From: Gemmatimonadota bacterium
Lineage (GTDB): Bacteria; Latescibacterota; UBA2968; GCA-2709665
Length of the DNA stretch: 43,530 nucleotides
NCBI GenBank assembly: GCA_028873695.1
Contig: JAPPNU010000042.1
Location: 1 to 43,530 of the forward strand
Reading direction: 5' to 3'
Part shown: piece by piece, positions 35,351-43,530 of the stretch
Layout: every line of letters starts with the position of its first letter
Position numbering within the stretch: position 1 is the first letter of the stretch
Program-made: the position numbers and the translations under genes
The notes under the pieces: generated by a model
The model's input: only the letters and a program-made list of their open reading frames with translations
The model's database searches: none
What the model was told of the DNA's origin: nothing

Positions 35351-38323
35351 ATGACAAGCTTCCCCGGAATCCCGCGGGGCATTTTAAGACGGCTTCCAAG
35401 GACTCTGACAGGCGCGGCGCTGCTGCCCGATATGACGCCCGAGGCGTTCCGAAAGCGGACGGCGGCGGCGTTCGAGGGCAACGCGGGCCGGGGGCCGATC
35501 GAACAGAGAGTGACGCTGGGCCTCGTCCACCACTTCACGAACAACCCGGACTGCGCCCGGATGTTCCGGGACGTCCTGTTCTACTATGAGGATCTGGTAA
35601 AGGACCGGTACGGTGGCGCGTGGTGCTTCGAGCATATGCTGTTCATCTACGCCTGGACCTGGCGGCTGTTTTACGTCTGGGACCTGATCGAGGAGAGCGA
35701 CGCGTTTACGGATGCGGAGCGCCTCCGGATGACGAACCTGCTCTGGGGGCTGACGCATTACGTGGCCGGGCTGGGTTACTTTGCCGGGGAGGAGCCGCCG
35801 CCGCCGGAGATACGGCAGAACCATCCGACCTTCGCCGGCCTGAGCATGTCGTTCAGCGCGGGATATTTCCGGTCTTATTACGGTGTCGAGGATTTCGAAA
35901 GGGAACTCCGTTTCTGCAAGGCGATATTCGACGGACAGGCCGACTGTTACAAGCCCAACGACGACGGCGGGGGCGGGGGGTACTGCTGGCTGGTGCCCAA
36001 CCACCAGATGGTTTACGACATGAAGCGGGACGACTTCCGCTATCTGGAAGGGGGCCATCTGCGGGAGATCGCGGACTACGCGATTCTGATTACGGACAAC
36101 CTGGGGTCACCGGTGGGTTTCGGAGACGTGGGGGCCTATGGCGCCCGCCACAGCGCTTCGCCCGGGGTAACGAGCACGCTGTGCAAGGCGGCGTGGTACT
36201 ACAACGACGGGCGCTATCTCTGGGCACTGGACTGGATGGGGGGCGCGCCGCGCCACGACTGCTTCTTCAAGTCCGTCCCCAAGCGGGTCGCCGATCACAT
36301 GACGGGGATATCAATCGCGCCGTTCAACCGGCCGCTCTACGACTGGGTCGAGCGTCACGGTCCGGGCGGAGCGAACGTGGCCATGCGGGAAGCGTTCGAC
36401 AAACTCACGTTGCGGGGCGGTTTCGAGGAGGAGGACCTCTACCTGCTGCTGGACGGGACCTCGACGTTTGCGCACGGGCACGAGGACGGGAATTCGATTG
36501 AACGTCTGACCTGGAAGGGGCGGATGTGGCTGGCCGAGACGGACTACATCTGGAAACGGCCGAAACACCACTCCTCGGTCGTGTCGATCTGTGACGGCCA
36601 GAGCAGGGAAATGCCTTCTCTCGTGGCGCTGAAGTGGGCGGAAGACTTCGGTGACGCGGCGTTTACCCGGACTGTGGTGCCGGATTACAACGGGGTTGCG
36701 TGGACGCGGGACATCTTCTGGCTGAAAGGGGAATTTCTGCTGGTGGCAGATTCGCTGGAGCTCCTGGAGGACGCCGATTACGATCTCCGGTGTCTGTGGC
36801 GAACGCTCGGCGATGTGCGCCTGTGTGCGTGCGGGTTGACCGTGGCGCAGGAGGGGGTGTCTTTCAGGATTCAGAACGCGGATGATTCGGACAAGACCCT
36901 GGAGACGGAGGAAGCGCGCGTTTCGGGACAGGACCCGTATGGAAGCTACCCGTACGCCGACGGTCCGATCCGGATCTTCGAACAGCGCAAGACACTTCAC
37001 GCCCGGCCAGGTGACGTGGAACGGTATTTCAATCTGCTGGTTGCGGGATCGGAAGGGGAGACCGAAGCTTACCGGATGGATCGGGTCGGAGAGGACAGGG
37101 TGCGAGTCGAAGGTCCGGACGGCCCGGTGGTCTTCAGCGTGGAGGAGGACGGGGTCCGGGTTGCCGGGATCAAGCTCGGTTCAGGGGCGACGCATGACAA
37201 GATCGGGTTTCTGGATGCGGATGGATCCGGGTCGCCTTACGTGCACCGGCGGGCGCCCGCGGTGAACGGGTTCGTCCCGATGGAGGAGCCTGCTCTCGGG
37301 GCGGTCTGGGAGGCGGATGCAGGCGGCGAGGTGCGGTGCGTGGACGTGAGGGGGAACGCGATCGCGGTGGGGACGGCCGGCGGGCGGGTTGTACGCCTGG
37401 ACGCGGGAGGACAGGTGCTTTGGTCGCGAGAGACGGGGGCCGAGGTGCGCACGGCGCATCTCGCGGACCCGGGAAAGGGCGGGCTGCTGGCGGGCGGCCG
37501 CGACTGCGCGTTGACGCTTTTCGACGGCGAAGGCGCGGTCCGCTGGCGGCGGGCGTTCATCGGGTCTCACGGGCGCGACCAGATCGTGAACGCGGTGAGG
37601 ACGGCGGACCTGACGGGAGACGGGCAGGCGGAAGTCGTGATCGCCACGGACGGGTGGCTGGTGTGGGCCCTCGGTCCGGACGGCAAGGAGATCTGGCAGC
37701 GGCAGATCGAACACCACGCGGCTCAATCGCTCGTGATCGGAGACGTGGAGGGGGACGGAAAGCAGGAGGTCCTGGTGGGTACGGAGTACTATACTTCCAA
37801 TATGCTGGAAGCCGACGGGACAATTCGCTGGACAATGCGGGGCGGTCCCTGTCTTGCCGCGCTGGCGCTCGTGGACCTGGACGGGGACGGAGTGAAGGAA
37901 TCCGTCTACGGATCCATGGACGGCAACGTCTACGCGGTTGACTCGATCTCCGGAGGCGTCCTTTGGACGGCGAATCTGGGCGACGACGTCCGTTTTGCCG
38001 TTCCCGTGAAGGGAGGCGGCCTGGCGGCGGGGAGCGATAGCGGGAACGTGGCGCTGCTGAGCCCCGGGGGCGAGCGGCGGTGGCGACGGGACCTGAACGC
38101 GGCCGTGAAAGGCCTGGTGCTTCTCGACGACGGCAACGAGGCGGTGATCGCTGCCGGGACTTCCGAGGGGTGGATCGTACTCCTGTCCCTTGAGGGCGAG
38201 GTCGTCGGAAACCAACTCCTGGAAGGAAAGGTGTCAGCGTTGGCCGCCCTGGATCTCGCCGGCGGACCGGGCCTCCTGGCAGGCACGGACCGCGGCGCGA
38301 TTACGGCGTTGAGTCGGGCATGA
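35351..38323 (+). CDS. Heparinase-like lyase fused to beta-propeller, N-terminal domain missing (paralogue 5)
   Basis: An open frame of 990 codons related most closely to the broken gene at 41612. Similarity begins abruptly at LLPDMTPEAF (residue ~25), so the ~150-residue N-terminal domain of its relative is absent. The toroid has EIRQNHPTFAG (Asn-His pair), the sandwich FAHGHEDGNS (H375, H377, D379; nearer to classical heparinase HGHxDxN than paralogues 1-4), and the propeller loops DLTGDGQAE, DVEGDGKQE, DLDGDGVKE. No ribosome binding site supports ATG 35351 or the in-frame ATG 35432. The catalytic part is intact, so it may still function. Its stop overlaps the next start (ATGA). Confidence 0.75.
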   Translation: MTSFPGIPRGILRRLPRTLTGAALLPDMTPEAFRKRTAAAFEGNAGRGPIEQRVTLGLVHHFTNNPDCARMFRDVLFYYEDLVKDRYGGAWCFEHMLFIYAWTWRLFYVWDLIEESDAFTDAERLRMTNLLWGLTHYVAGLGYFAGEEPPPPEIRQNHPTFAGLSMSFSAGYFRSYYGVEDFERELRFCKAIFDGQADCYKPNDDGGGGGYCWLVPNHQMVYDMKRDDFRYLEGGHLREIADYAILITDNLGSPVGFGDVGAYGARHSASPGVTSTLCKAAWYYNDGRYLWALDWMGGAPRHDCFFKSVPKRVADHMTGISIAPFNRPLYDWVERHGPGGANVAMREAFDKLTLRGGFEEEDLYLLLDGTSTFAHGHEDGNSIERLTWKGRMWLAETDYIWKRPKHHSSVVSICDGQSREMPSLVALKWAEDFGDAAFTRTVVPDYNGVAWTRDIFWLKGEFLLVADSLELLEDADYDLRCLWRTLGDVRLCACGLTVAQEGVSFRIQNADDSDKTLETEEARVSGQDPYGSYPYADGPIRIFEQRKTLHARPGDVERYFNLLVAGSEGETEAYRMDRVGEDRVRVEGPDGPVVFSVEEDGVRVAGIKLGSGATHDKIGFLDADGSGSPYVHRRAPAVNGFVPMEEPALGAVWEADAGGEVRCVDVRGNAIAVGTAGGRVVRLDAGGQVLWSRETGAEVRTAHLADPGKGGLLAGGRDCALTLFDGEGAVRWRRAFIGSHGRDQIVNAVRTADLTGDGQAEVVIATDGWLVWALGPDGKEIWQRQIEHHAAQSLVIGDVEGDGKQEVLVGTEYYTSNMLEADGTIRWTMRGGPCLAALALVDLDGDGVKESVYGSMDGNVYAVDSISGGVLWTANLGDDVRFAVPVKGGGLAAGSDSGNVALLSPGGERRWRRDLNAAVKGLVLLDDGNEAVIAAGTSEGWIVLLSLEGEVVGNQLLEGKVSALAALDLAGGPGLLAGTDRGAITALSRA

Positions 38324-41073
38324 CGCGCGTCATTTCGAAATCAGGATGGGCGGGGGTCTGCGCACTCGCTGCCTCAATGGCGGTTTCATGGAGTTCGGTT
38401 TTCGGGGGTGAGCCTGTGAACATCAGGAACCTGCTGGGAGACCGGGGGATCAGCGGGGCGTTGCTGGAGGCCGAACGCGCGCATCCCTACCTTTTCTTCA
38501 CGGCTGAAGACGTGCCGCGCCTGCGCGAAATGGCCCGGCGGGAACCGTACCGGACTTGCGCCGAGGGGATCGTCCGGGCTGCCAGGCTGACGTTGAAAAA
38601 CCCGATTCCCGATGAACCGTCTTCCGGCGCGGCCGACAGCCGTCTACCCGACGGCAGTTACGACGAGTCTTTTCTGAAGGCGACCTACGATTTCCTTTCC
38701 TATGCGTACGCGATGCAATACTACGGCCCGTTGTACGCGTTCGCCTACCTGCTGACGGAGGAGGAGGTCTTCGCCCGGCGCGCCAAGGCGTGGGCGCTGG
38801 CATACGCGGGCTGGGAGAACTGGGGTCCGGCGGCCGATCCCTGGGATATGGAGGCGGCTATGATCCTGTCGGGAGCGGTGATTGTCTACGACTGGATTCC
38901 CGATCGATTCTCCCGGGCGGAACGCGAGGCTTTTCTCGCGGGACTGCGCGAGAAGGGGCGGAAGCTGTGCGAGAAGGATGCGTACTGGCTGACGCAGGAC
39001 CCGGCGGCGCGTCGCGGGTCGCTTGCGAACAACCACAGGTGGCGGAGCATACCCCTTGAGGGACTGGCGGGGCTGGGGCTGCTCTACGAGGTCGAAGAGG
39101 CGCGGGACTGGCTGGATATGGGGCTGGTGCTCACGCGGGATTACCTCCTGCCGGCGGCCTACGGGAGAGACGGAGAGCGGATGGAGGGACGCGGCTGGCT
39201 GGGCGTCTGTTTGAGCGACGGAGGCCGGTTTATGGAGGCGCTGGTCCGAAACGGAGGGCCGGACCTGTTCGACACCGGACCGCTGCGCCGGCTGTCGCAC
39301 TTTCTGATTTTCGGGATGGAGATGTACAGGTCACGCGGGCACTACAACGATCGGGCGGGCCTCCTGGCGCACGCCCGAAGACTCCGGGACCCGGCGCTTC
39401 AATGGCTGGCCCTGAAGCACGATCTGCGGCCCGATACGAAGGGATACCCGGCGTACTGGTATGACCGGGATAAAGTCTTTTATCAGCCTGAAACCCCCTA
39501 TACGGTCTCCCTGAGGTGGAATGCCGGGACCGGCGGGATGCAGATCGAAGTGAATGGCGTCGTGCGGGATCGACAGGATGTCGAACGCGTGGAAGGGATC
39601 GACGGGGTCACGCTTCAGGTTGAAGGCGACCGGGTCGAGATCGTTTCTCTGGAGGTCTTCGACGCCGCCGGGGGCGTCGTGGATCGCCTGGACGGACCGG
39701 TGACGTTGACGGATGAACGCGGGGAGACGACCCTCGGATTCGCCAACCTGCGCGCCGGCGAGATCCGGGCTTCCCTTCGTAAGTACCGATCGGACGCCGG
39801 GCAGGCAATGCTGATGCTGACGTCCGGCGGGCGGCGAGTAAGGGGCGTCGCGTTTACAGATGAACACGAGATCGCCAAGGCGGTTGAGGAGAAGGACGGA
39901 ACGTATACGCTGGGCGTTGCGGCGGCGAAGGGGCTTTATTTCCACGGGCCCTGGGAGTTCCTGTTCTACGACGGGAGCCTGGCGCCGGCGGCTCCGAAGA
40001 GAGACGTGACCGGGTTTCACTTCCGCGACCTTGGGCTGGTGAAGTTCACCGACACGCTGCACGCGGAAGGAGTTCACGTCACGTTTACGTCCGGTCCGGA
40101 AGTGAGTAAGGAACAGGGGGACAAGAATGCGTTCACGCTCAGCGCGTTCGGGGAGCGGCTGCTGGCGCCGCTGCGGACCCCGAAGACGGGGGAGGCCACG
40201 CTGACGCAGGCGCAGTACGATCTGACGGCCTGGTACCAGGGCACATCGGGGCGAAATACCATCCTTGTGGATGGGCGGGGACAGCCGACGGTGCACGAGG
40301 AAAGCCCGGTGCCGCGTGAGTACGAGCTGCAATGGCTGGGACGGGAGGACGTAGCGAAGAGCGGCCGGATCGAGGAGACCTTTTTCTCGAGTGACTACGA
40401 TTACGTAAGGGGAGAGGCGGCGCACGCGTACCGACCCCTGCTGGAGACGTATCGCCGCCATCTGATGTTCCTGAAGCCGCAGGGCGACCCGGACCTGCGG
40501 TACCTGGTGCTGTTCGATGAGATCGAAACCGCCGGAAAGCGGCCCAGACGAATCGAGTGGCGGCTGCTGAGCCCGTACGGCAAGGTGACAGCCGCCGGCG
40601 GGACTTCCAGAATCGAGGGACACGCGGCATGGATGCACATCAGACATCTCTGGCCTGAGACGTCCGCCGTAAGGATCGATTCCACGCCCGCCCCGCGGGA
40701 TGCGGATCGGCAGCCCTATCTGCGTTTTCCGAGCCCGGGGCCGGTGGAGAGTGTGCACTACCTTCACCTGCTTCAACCGCTGCGTTCCGCTGAGGCGGAA
40801 CCGTTTTCGGCAACGAGGGTGATGGGGCATGGCGGGATCGGCATCCGGGTAGACGGCCCGGATGGAACCGCTCTGGCGGTCTTCAGAACAGGAGATGAAG
40901 CAGTTTCCGCGGGCGGGTTGACCACGGACGCCCTCGCCAGTCTGGTGCGACGGGGACCGGACGGCGGCGGGTCGGTGGTTTTGCACGGAGGAACGTTTGC
41001 CGAGCTGGACGGCAGACGCGTCTTCAGTTCCGCGGATCAAACGAGCGTTCGGGTCGAGCTGCCAGTTGAGTAG
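38320..41073 (+). CDS. Secreted heparinase II/III-like polysaccharide lyase
   Basis: A 917-residue protein with a signal peptide (about residues 1-30, ending near SVFGG). The alpha/alpha toroid contains LANNHRW (N238-H239), the usual catalytic Asn-His pair. The beta-sandwich contains SKEQGDKNAF (597-603), the equivalent of HGHADxN, followed by FGERLLAP and GTSGRNTILVDG, which are strong heparinase II/III features. An internal ~100-residue beta domain (near 390-500) is inserted between toroid and sandwich. The start overlaps the upstream lyase stop by 4 nt, so the two genes are translationally coupled. Expected action is extracellular or periplasmic cleavage of a uronate polysaccharide. The first His of the sandwich motif is Lys here, which may matter. 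Confidence 0.8.
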   Translation: MTRVISKSGWAGVCALAASMAVSWSSVFGGEPVNIRNLLGDRGISGALLEAERAHPYLFFTAEDVPRLREMARREPYRTCAEGIVRAARLTLKNPIPDEPSSGAADSRLPDGSYDESFLKATYDFLSYAYAMQYYGPLYAFAYLLTEEEVFARRAKAWALAYAGWENWGPAADPWDMEAAMILSGAVIVYDWIPDRFSRAEREAFLAGLREKGRKLCEKDAYWLTQDPAARRGSLANNHRWRSIPLEGLAGLGLLYEVEEARDWLDMGLVLTRDYLLPAAYGRDGERMEGRGWLGVCLSDGGRFMEALVRNGGPDLFDTGPLRRLSHFLIFGMEMYRSRGHYNDRAGLLAHARRLRDPALQWLALKHDLRPDTKGYPAYWYDRDKVFYQPETPYTVSLRWNAGTGGMQIEVNGVVRDRQDVERVEGIDGVTLQVEGDRVEIVSLEVFDAAGGVVDRLDGPVTLTDERGETTLGFANLRAGEIRASLRKYRSDAGQAMLMLTSGGRRVRGVAFTDEHEIAKAVEEKDGTYTLGVAAAKGLYFHGPWEFLFYDGSLAPAAPKRDVTGFHFRDLGLVKFTDTLHAEGVHVTFTSGPEVSKEQGDKNAFTLSAFGERLLAPLRTPKTGEATLTQAQYDLTAWYQGTSGRNTILVDGRGQPTVHEESPVPREYELQWLGREDVAKSGRIEETFFSSDYDYVRGEAAHAYRPLLETYRRHLMFLKPQGDPDLRYLVLFDEIETAGKRPRRIEWRLLSPYGKVTAAGGTSRIEGHAAWMHIRHLWPETSAVRIDSTPAPRDADRQPYLRFPSPGPVESVHYLHLLQPLRSAEAEPFSATRVMGHGGIGIRVDGPDGTALAVFRTGDEAVSAGGLTTDALASLVRRGPDGGGSVVLHGGTFAELDGRRVFSSADQTSVRVELPVE

Positions 41074-41121
41074 GCAATCACGAGGATTCGTGTGGCGGGC
41101 GAGTCCGGGCGACGACGCCAG

Positions 41122-41190
41122 CTACGGAGCGGAGGTTGCCGAGGCCGCATCCTTGATGTCGTAGAGGTATTTGAGAATCTCATCGTCCAT
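41122..41190 (-). pseudogene. HEPN (DUF86-like) gene stub
   Basis: ATG at 41190 overlaps the MNT stop by 11 bp, the normal layout of MNT-HEPN pairs. The frame reads MDDEILKYLYDIKDA, a good match to the start of HEPN/DUF86 toxins, then changes to SATSAP and stops at TAG 41122-41124. The catalytic RxxxxH part is missing, so the toxin is gone. Confidence 0.6.
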
Positions 41191-41476
41191 AGATGTTCAC
41201 CCTATCGTCAAGGATGCTGCGACGAAAATAGGGGTTCCTGAGTCCATTGAACGTAAGCAAATCAACTTTGCAATTCAGCTTGTCCTCGAGATGGTGTAGA
41301 AGCCCGAAAAACCGCTTCGAAGGAAACGTAGTAGGATCCTCAAACTCCACGATCAAGTCCACGTCGCTGATCGCGGTTCCCTGGCTACGGCTCAAAGATC
41401 CGAACAGATCCAGTCTTTTTACCCTGAATTCCCGACATGCAGGAACTGCGATTTCTTTTATTTCTTCGATTGTCAC
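41180..41476 (-). CDS. MNT-type nucleotidyltransferase (antitoxin-like)
   Basis: A 98-residue protein started at GTG 41476, with GGAG about 10 nt upstream (a much longer frame on this strand is only the shadow of the lyase gene). The signature is LFGSLSRSQGTAISDVDLIVEF: GSxxR followed by the DxD metal pair. A later VDLLTFNGLRNPYFRRSILDD segment is typical of MntA-like proteins. Members AMPylate and silence a HEPN RNase. Here the HEPN gene directly behind is reduced to a stub, leaving an antitoxin without its toxin. It is divergent from the broken lyase gene. Confidence 0.8.
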   Translation of the reverse strand: MTIEEIKEIAVPACREFRVKRLDLFGSLSRSQGTAISDVDLIVEFEDPTTFPSKRFFGLLHHLEDKLNCKVDLLTFNGLRNPYFRRSILDDRVNIYGR

Positions 41477-41611
41477 TGGAAAGATTCTCCAAATTGAGGT
41501 AAAGACACTATTACCATTAAGATACGCGAATTGACGCAAGCTGTCACGCACATTCCGTGCATACAAACGTGAAATCCCGCTGCACTGTAATTCCACCTGA
41601 AGGAATGCACG

Positions 41612-43076
41612 ATGGTCGAGGGACGTTTTGACAGGCTGAAGGACATGCACCTGACCACGGACCTCAGGGACGGGGCGGAGATCGTGGCGCCGGCGGATCC
41701 GGACTGGGCGCGTCTTGGTCGGCGGCTGCGTGAGATGATCCGCGCGTACGCTGGTGTAGACCTGCCGATCGTGGATCCGGCCGGCCTTTCGCCCCTGCCT
41801 GAAGGCCGGCACCGCGTGCTGCTGGGTAACGCGATGGTCAACGGCTCCATCATGGCGCTCTATCGGAGGCAGTATGCGTTCCTGGACGACTATTACCCCG
41901 GCAGGGACGGATATGCAGTCCGGACGGTGCACAATCCGGAGAACTGCGGCTATAACGCGTTGCTTGTGGGGGCCAGCACGTTGGATGGCGCGGCCAATGC
42001 GGTCGAGGTGCTGGAGGGCGTACTGAAAGAAACCGGGGGGCGATTGGGGTATACGAATCTGTCCCGGTCCGAGGTCCACAAGACATTGCTGCCGGAAATG
42101 ACGCCCGAGGCCTTCCGCGATTGGGTGGCCGGGATGTACCGGGACAATCTCAGCTACTATCCTGTCGAGCAGGGTACCTTCCTGGGTCTGGCCCATCACC
42201 TGACCCACGATCCTGACTGCGCGCGGATGTTCCGGGACGCGCTCTTTTACTACGAGGACCTGGTGAGGAACCGTTATGGCGGGAACTGGCTGTTCGAGCA
42301 TATGCTGTTCATCTATTCCTGGGCGTGGCGGCTGTTCCTGGTCTGGGACCTGATCGAGGAGAGCGATGCGTTTACGGACGCCGAACGTCTCAGGATCACA
42401 AACATCCTGTGGGGGCTGGCGAACTACGTGGCCGGCACCCGTTATTTCAAGGGCGAAGCGCCGCCGCTGGAGATCCGTCAGAACCACTGGACGTTTGCCG
42501 GACTTAGCGGATCGTTCTGCGCGGGTTATTTCGAATCCTACTACGGGGTCACGCGATTCGAGAAGCAGATACGGTTCTCCAGGGCGGTTTTCGATGGGCA
42601 GGCGGACAGCTACAAGCCGAACGACGACGCGGGTGGCGGATGGTGGGGCTACTGCTGGCTGGCGCCGTATCACCAGGTGATCTACGATTTGAAGCGGGAC
42701 GATTTCCGCTTCCTGGAGAACGGTCACCTCCGGACCTTTGCCGACTACGGCATTCAGGTCACGGACAATCTCGGCGTTCCCGTGAGCTTCGGCGATATGT
42801 GGTCCTACATCGAGCAAGGGCGGGAAGCGATGGCGCCGGGACTTCGACGGGGCCGTGACCGGATTGGTCATTCTCGCGGCCGGCGGAGAAGAAATGATCG
42901 TTGCGGGGACGTCTGACGGTTGGGTCGTGTTCCTGTCGCCTGACGGGGAAGTTGCAGGCAGCCACCGCATGGAAGCCGGCGTGACCGTGTTGAACCGTCT
43001 GGCGCTCCCCGAAGGGTCCGGGCTTCTGGTGGGGACGGACAGGGGTAGTCTGACCGCCCTTAGTCCTGGTCTCTGA
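41612..43076 (+). pseudogene. Lyase-propeller gene with ~1.9 kb internal deletion and frameshift (paralogue 6)
   Basis: The 5' part (to about 42815) encodes the N-terminal domain (LLGNAMVNG, YYPGRDGYAVRT) and the toroid up to SFGDMWSYIE, including EIRQNHWTFAG. The frame then runs out of register and stops at 42916. In another frame, coding resumes at KRWRRDFDGAVTGLVIL, matching the last propeller blade of paralogue 5 (RRWRRDLNAAVKGLVLL), and ends at 43076 with TDRGSLTALSPGL. Compared with paralogue 5 about 1.9 kb (roughly 645 codons: end of toroid, entire sandwich, most of the propeller) is missing. ATG 41612 has AAGGA 7 nt upstream. The product cannot be an active lyase. Confidence 0.82.
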
Positions 43077-43170
43077 CAGAAGGGCGGTCTACCACAACCA
43101 ACTGAAGTGGGAATCTTGGGAGTTGCGTTCAAGAGCAAACAAAGCCGACGTTCCTGAAATCGTTACAAAG

Positions 43171-43227
43171 CGAAAAACCGTTGACAGATTTCAAGATTCG
43201 GCTATATTTTCGCGAGCCGGTTTTTCG
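43171..43227 (+). promoter_or_regulatory. Sigma70-like promoter framed by 10-bp inverted repeat
   Basis: TTGACA (43181-43186), a 16-bp spacer and TATATT (43203-43208) form a near-consensus promoter. It is bracketed exactly by CGAAAAACCG (43171-43180) and its complement CGGTTTTTCG (43218-43227). No gene on the + strand within the window explains it. The repeat could be an operator or a chance hairpin. Confidence 0.5.
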
Positions 43228-43392
43228 TCGAGTTTCTGACGTGCAATCTCCAGACTCTTGTGCTTGCATTGCGAATATTCCGGTCATGTACGGGGCCCGG
43301 ATGCATCCTGGTTGTGTTTGATCTGTCGCAATCTGTGCATGCGAGACCCGAGAGGATCTGGCCGACGTACGCATTTTGTTAAAGGCGACACC

Positions 43393-43530
43393 TTAGCAGC
43401 CCGTTGAAAAAGTCCATCCGGGCTACGGCCGGCCCTTGCGGTCGAAATACTGCGTTGCGCTCCCTCGCCGAATCACAGGATGGGACTCGGTCGCGCGCCT
43501 TGTCTTCGCCCACAATGGCTCGGCCTCGCC
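43393..43530. mobile_element. Possible end of insertion sequence or dispersed repeat
   Basis: From AGCAGCCCGTTGAAAAAG onward the sequence resembles ends of IS elements and dispersed repeats seen in many environmental genomes (complement CTTTTTCAACGGGCTGCT). It is cut by the window edge, so no transposase can be seen. Confidence 0.35.

Larger units (their letters stand above)
43077..43530. other. Right-edge region without recognised gene
   Basis: 454 bp with no supported coding sequence. It contains the promoter-like site inside an inverted repeat (43171-43227) and the element-like end from about 43393. A frame on the minus strand (43129-43374) shows no family resemblance. Confidence 0.45.

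Noticed and set aside
41477..41611. Divergent promoter between the MNT gene and the broken lyase
   Set aside because: TTGACG is present near 41532, but no -10 box lies at the right distance.
41477..43138. Very long minus-strand open frame covering the sixth lyase gene
   Set aside because: Only its last 98 codons (41180-41476) resemble a protein family; the rest is the antisense of the + strand lyase gene in GC-rich DNA.

Overview
The window is GC-rich bacterial DNA with no rRNA, tRNA or CRISPR array that I can see. Its gene content (many heparinase/alginate-lyase-like proteins fused to FG-GAP/PQQ propellers, paired DUF6785-type membrane proteins, a phytanoyl-CoA-dioxygenase-like enzyme, a DUF1565/PKD beta-helix protein and a sugar ABC importer) is typical of uncultivated polysaccharide-degrading lineages such as Poribacteria, Latescibacterota or PVC-type bacteria. 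The exact phylum cannot be fixed from the sequence; it is an inference from family content.

Region 1 (1-7231) is a decaying defence/toxin-antitoxin island. It holds an orphan MNT nucleotidyltransferase, the C-terminal stub of an AAA_21/OLD-like ATPase followed by an intact DUF4276 (TOPRIM-like) partner, and a Swt1-HEPN/DUF499 ATPase whose ~1108-codon frame is cut by one in-frame TAA. After these come a small TM2-like membrane protein, a 27-codon stub that resembles the start of a helicase gene, and a zinc metalloprotease resembling Lit/U49 peptidases.

Region 2 (7232-23273) carries four very large paralogues (1097-1113 aa). Each has an N-terminal alpha-glucuronidase-like domain, an (alpha/alpha) toroid plus heparinase II/III-type beta-sandwich, and a C-terminal beta-propeller with calcium-loop (DxDxDG) repeats. 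Between paralogues 1 and 2, on the opposite strand, lies an unusual lipoprotein that joins an Ig-like domain, a branched-chain-amino-acid-type binding protein and a complete Cu/Zn superoxide dismutase. The duplicated unit includes 140 bp of non-coding DNA containing what looks like the stub of a GxxExxY gene.

Region 3 (23274-41073) is a carbohydrate uptake and processing cluster: a PhyH-type oxygenase with an HGG instead of HxD metal motif, a secreted beta-helix/PKD protein, two tandem polytopic DUF6785-like membrane proteins, an ABC importer (binding protein, two permeases, convergent ATPase), a further lyase-propeller protein lacking the N-terminal domain, and a secreted heparinase II/III-like protein. 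Together these suggest depolymerisation of a uronate-containing polysaccharide outside the cell, import of oligosaccharides, and further cleavage by the lyase-propeller proteins, which have no visible signal peptides.

Region 4 (41074-43530) shows decay again: an MNT gene with its HEPN partner cut to 22 codons, a sixth lyase-propeller gene with a ~1.9 kb internal deletion and frameshift, a promoter-like site framed by a 10-bp inverted repeat, and a sequence at the right edge that looks like the end of a mobile or repetitive element.
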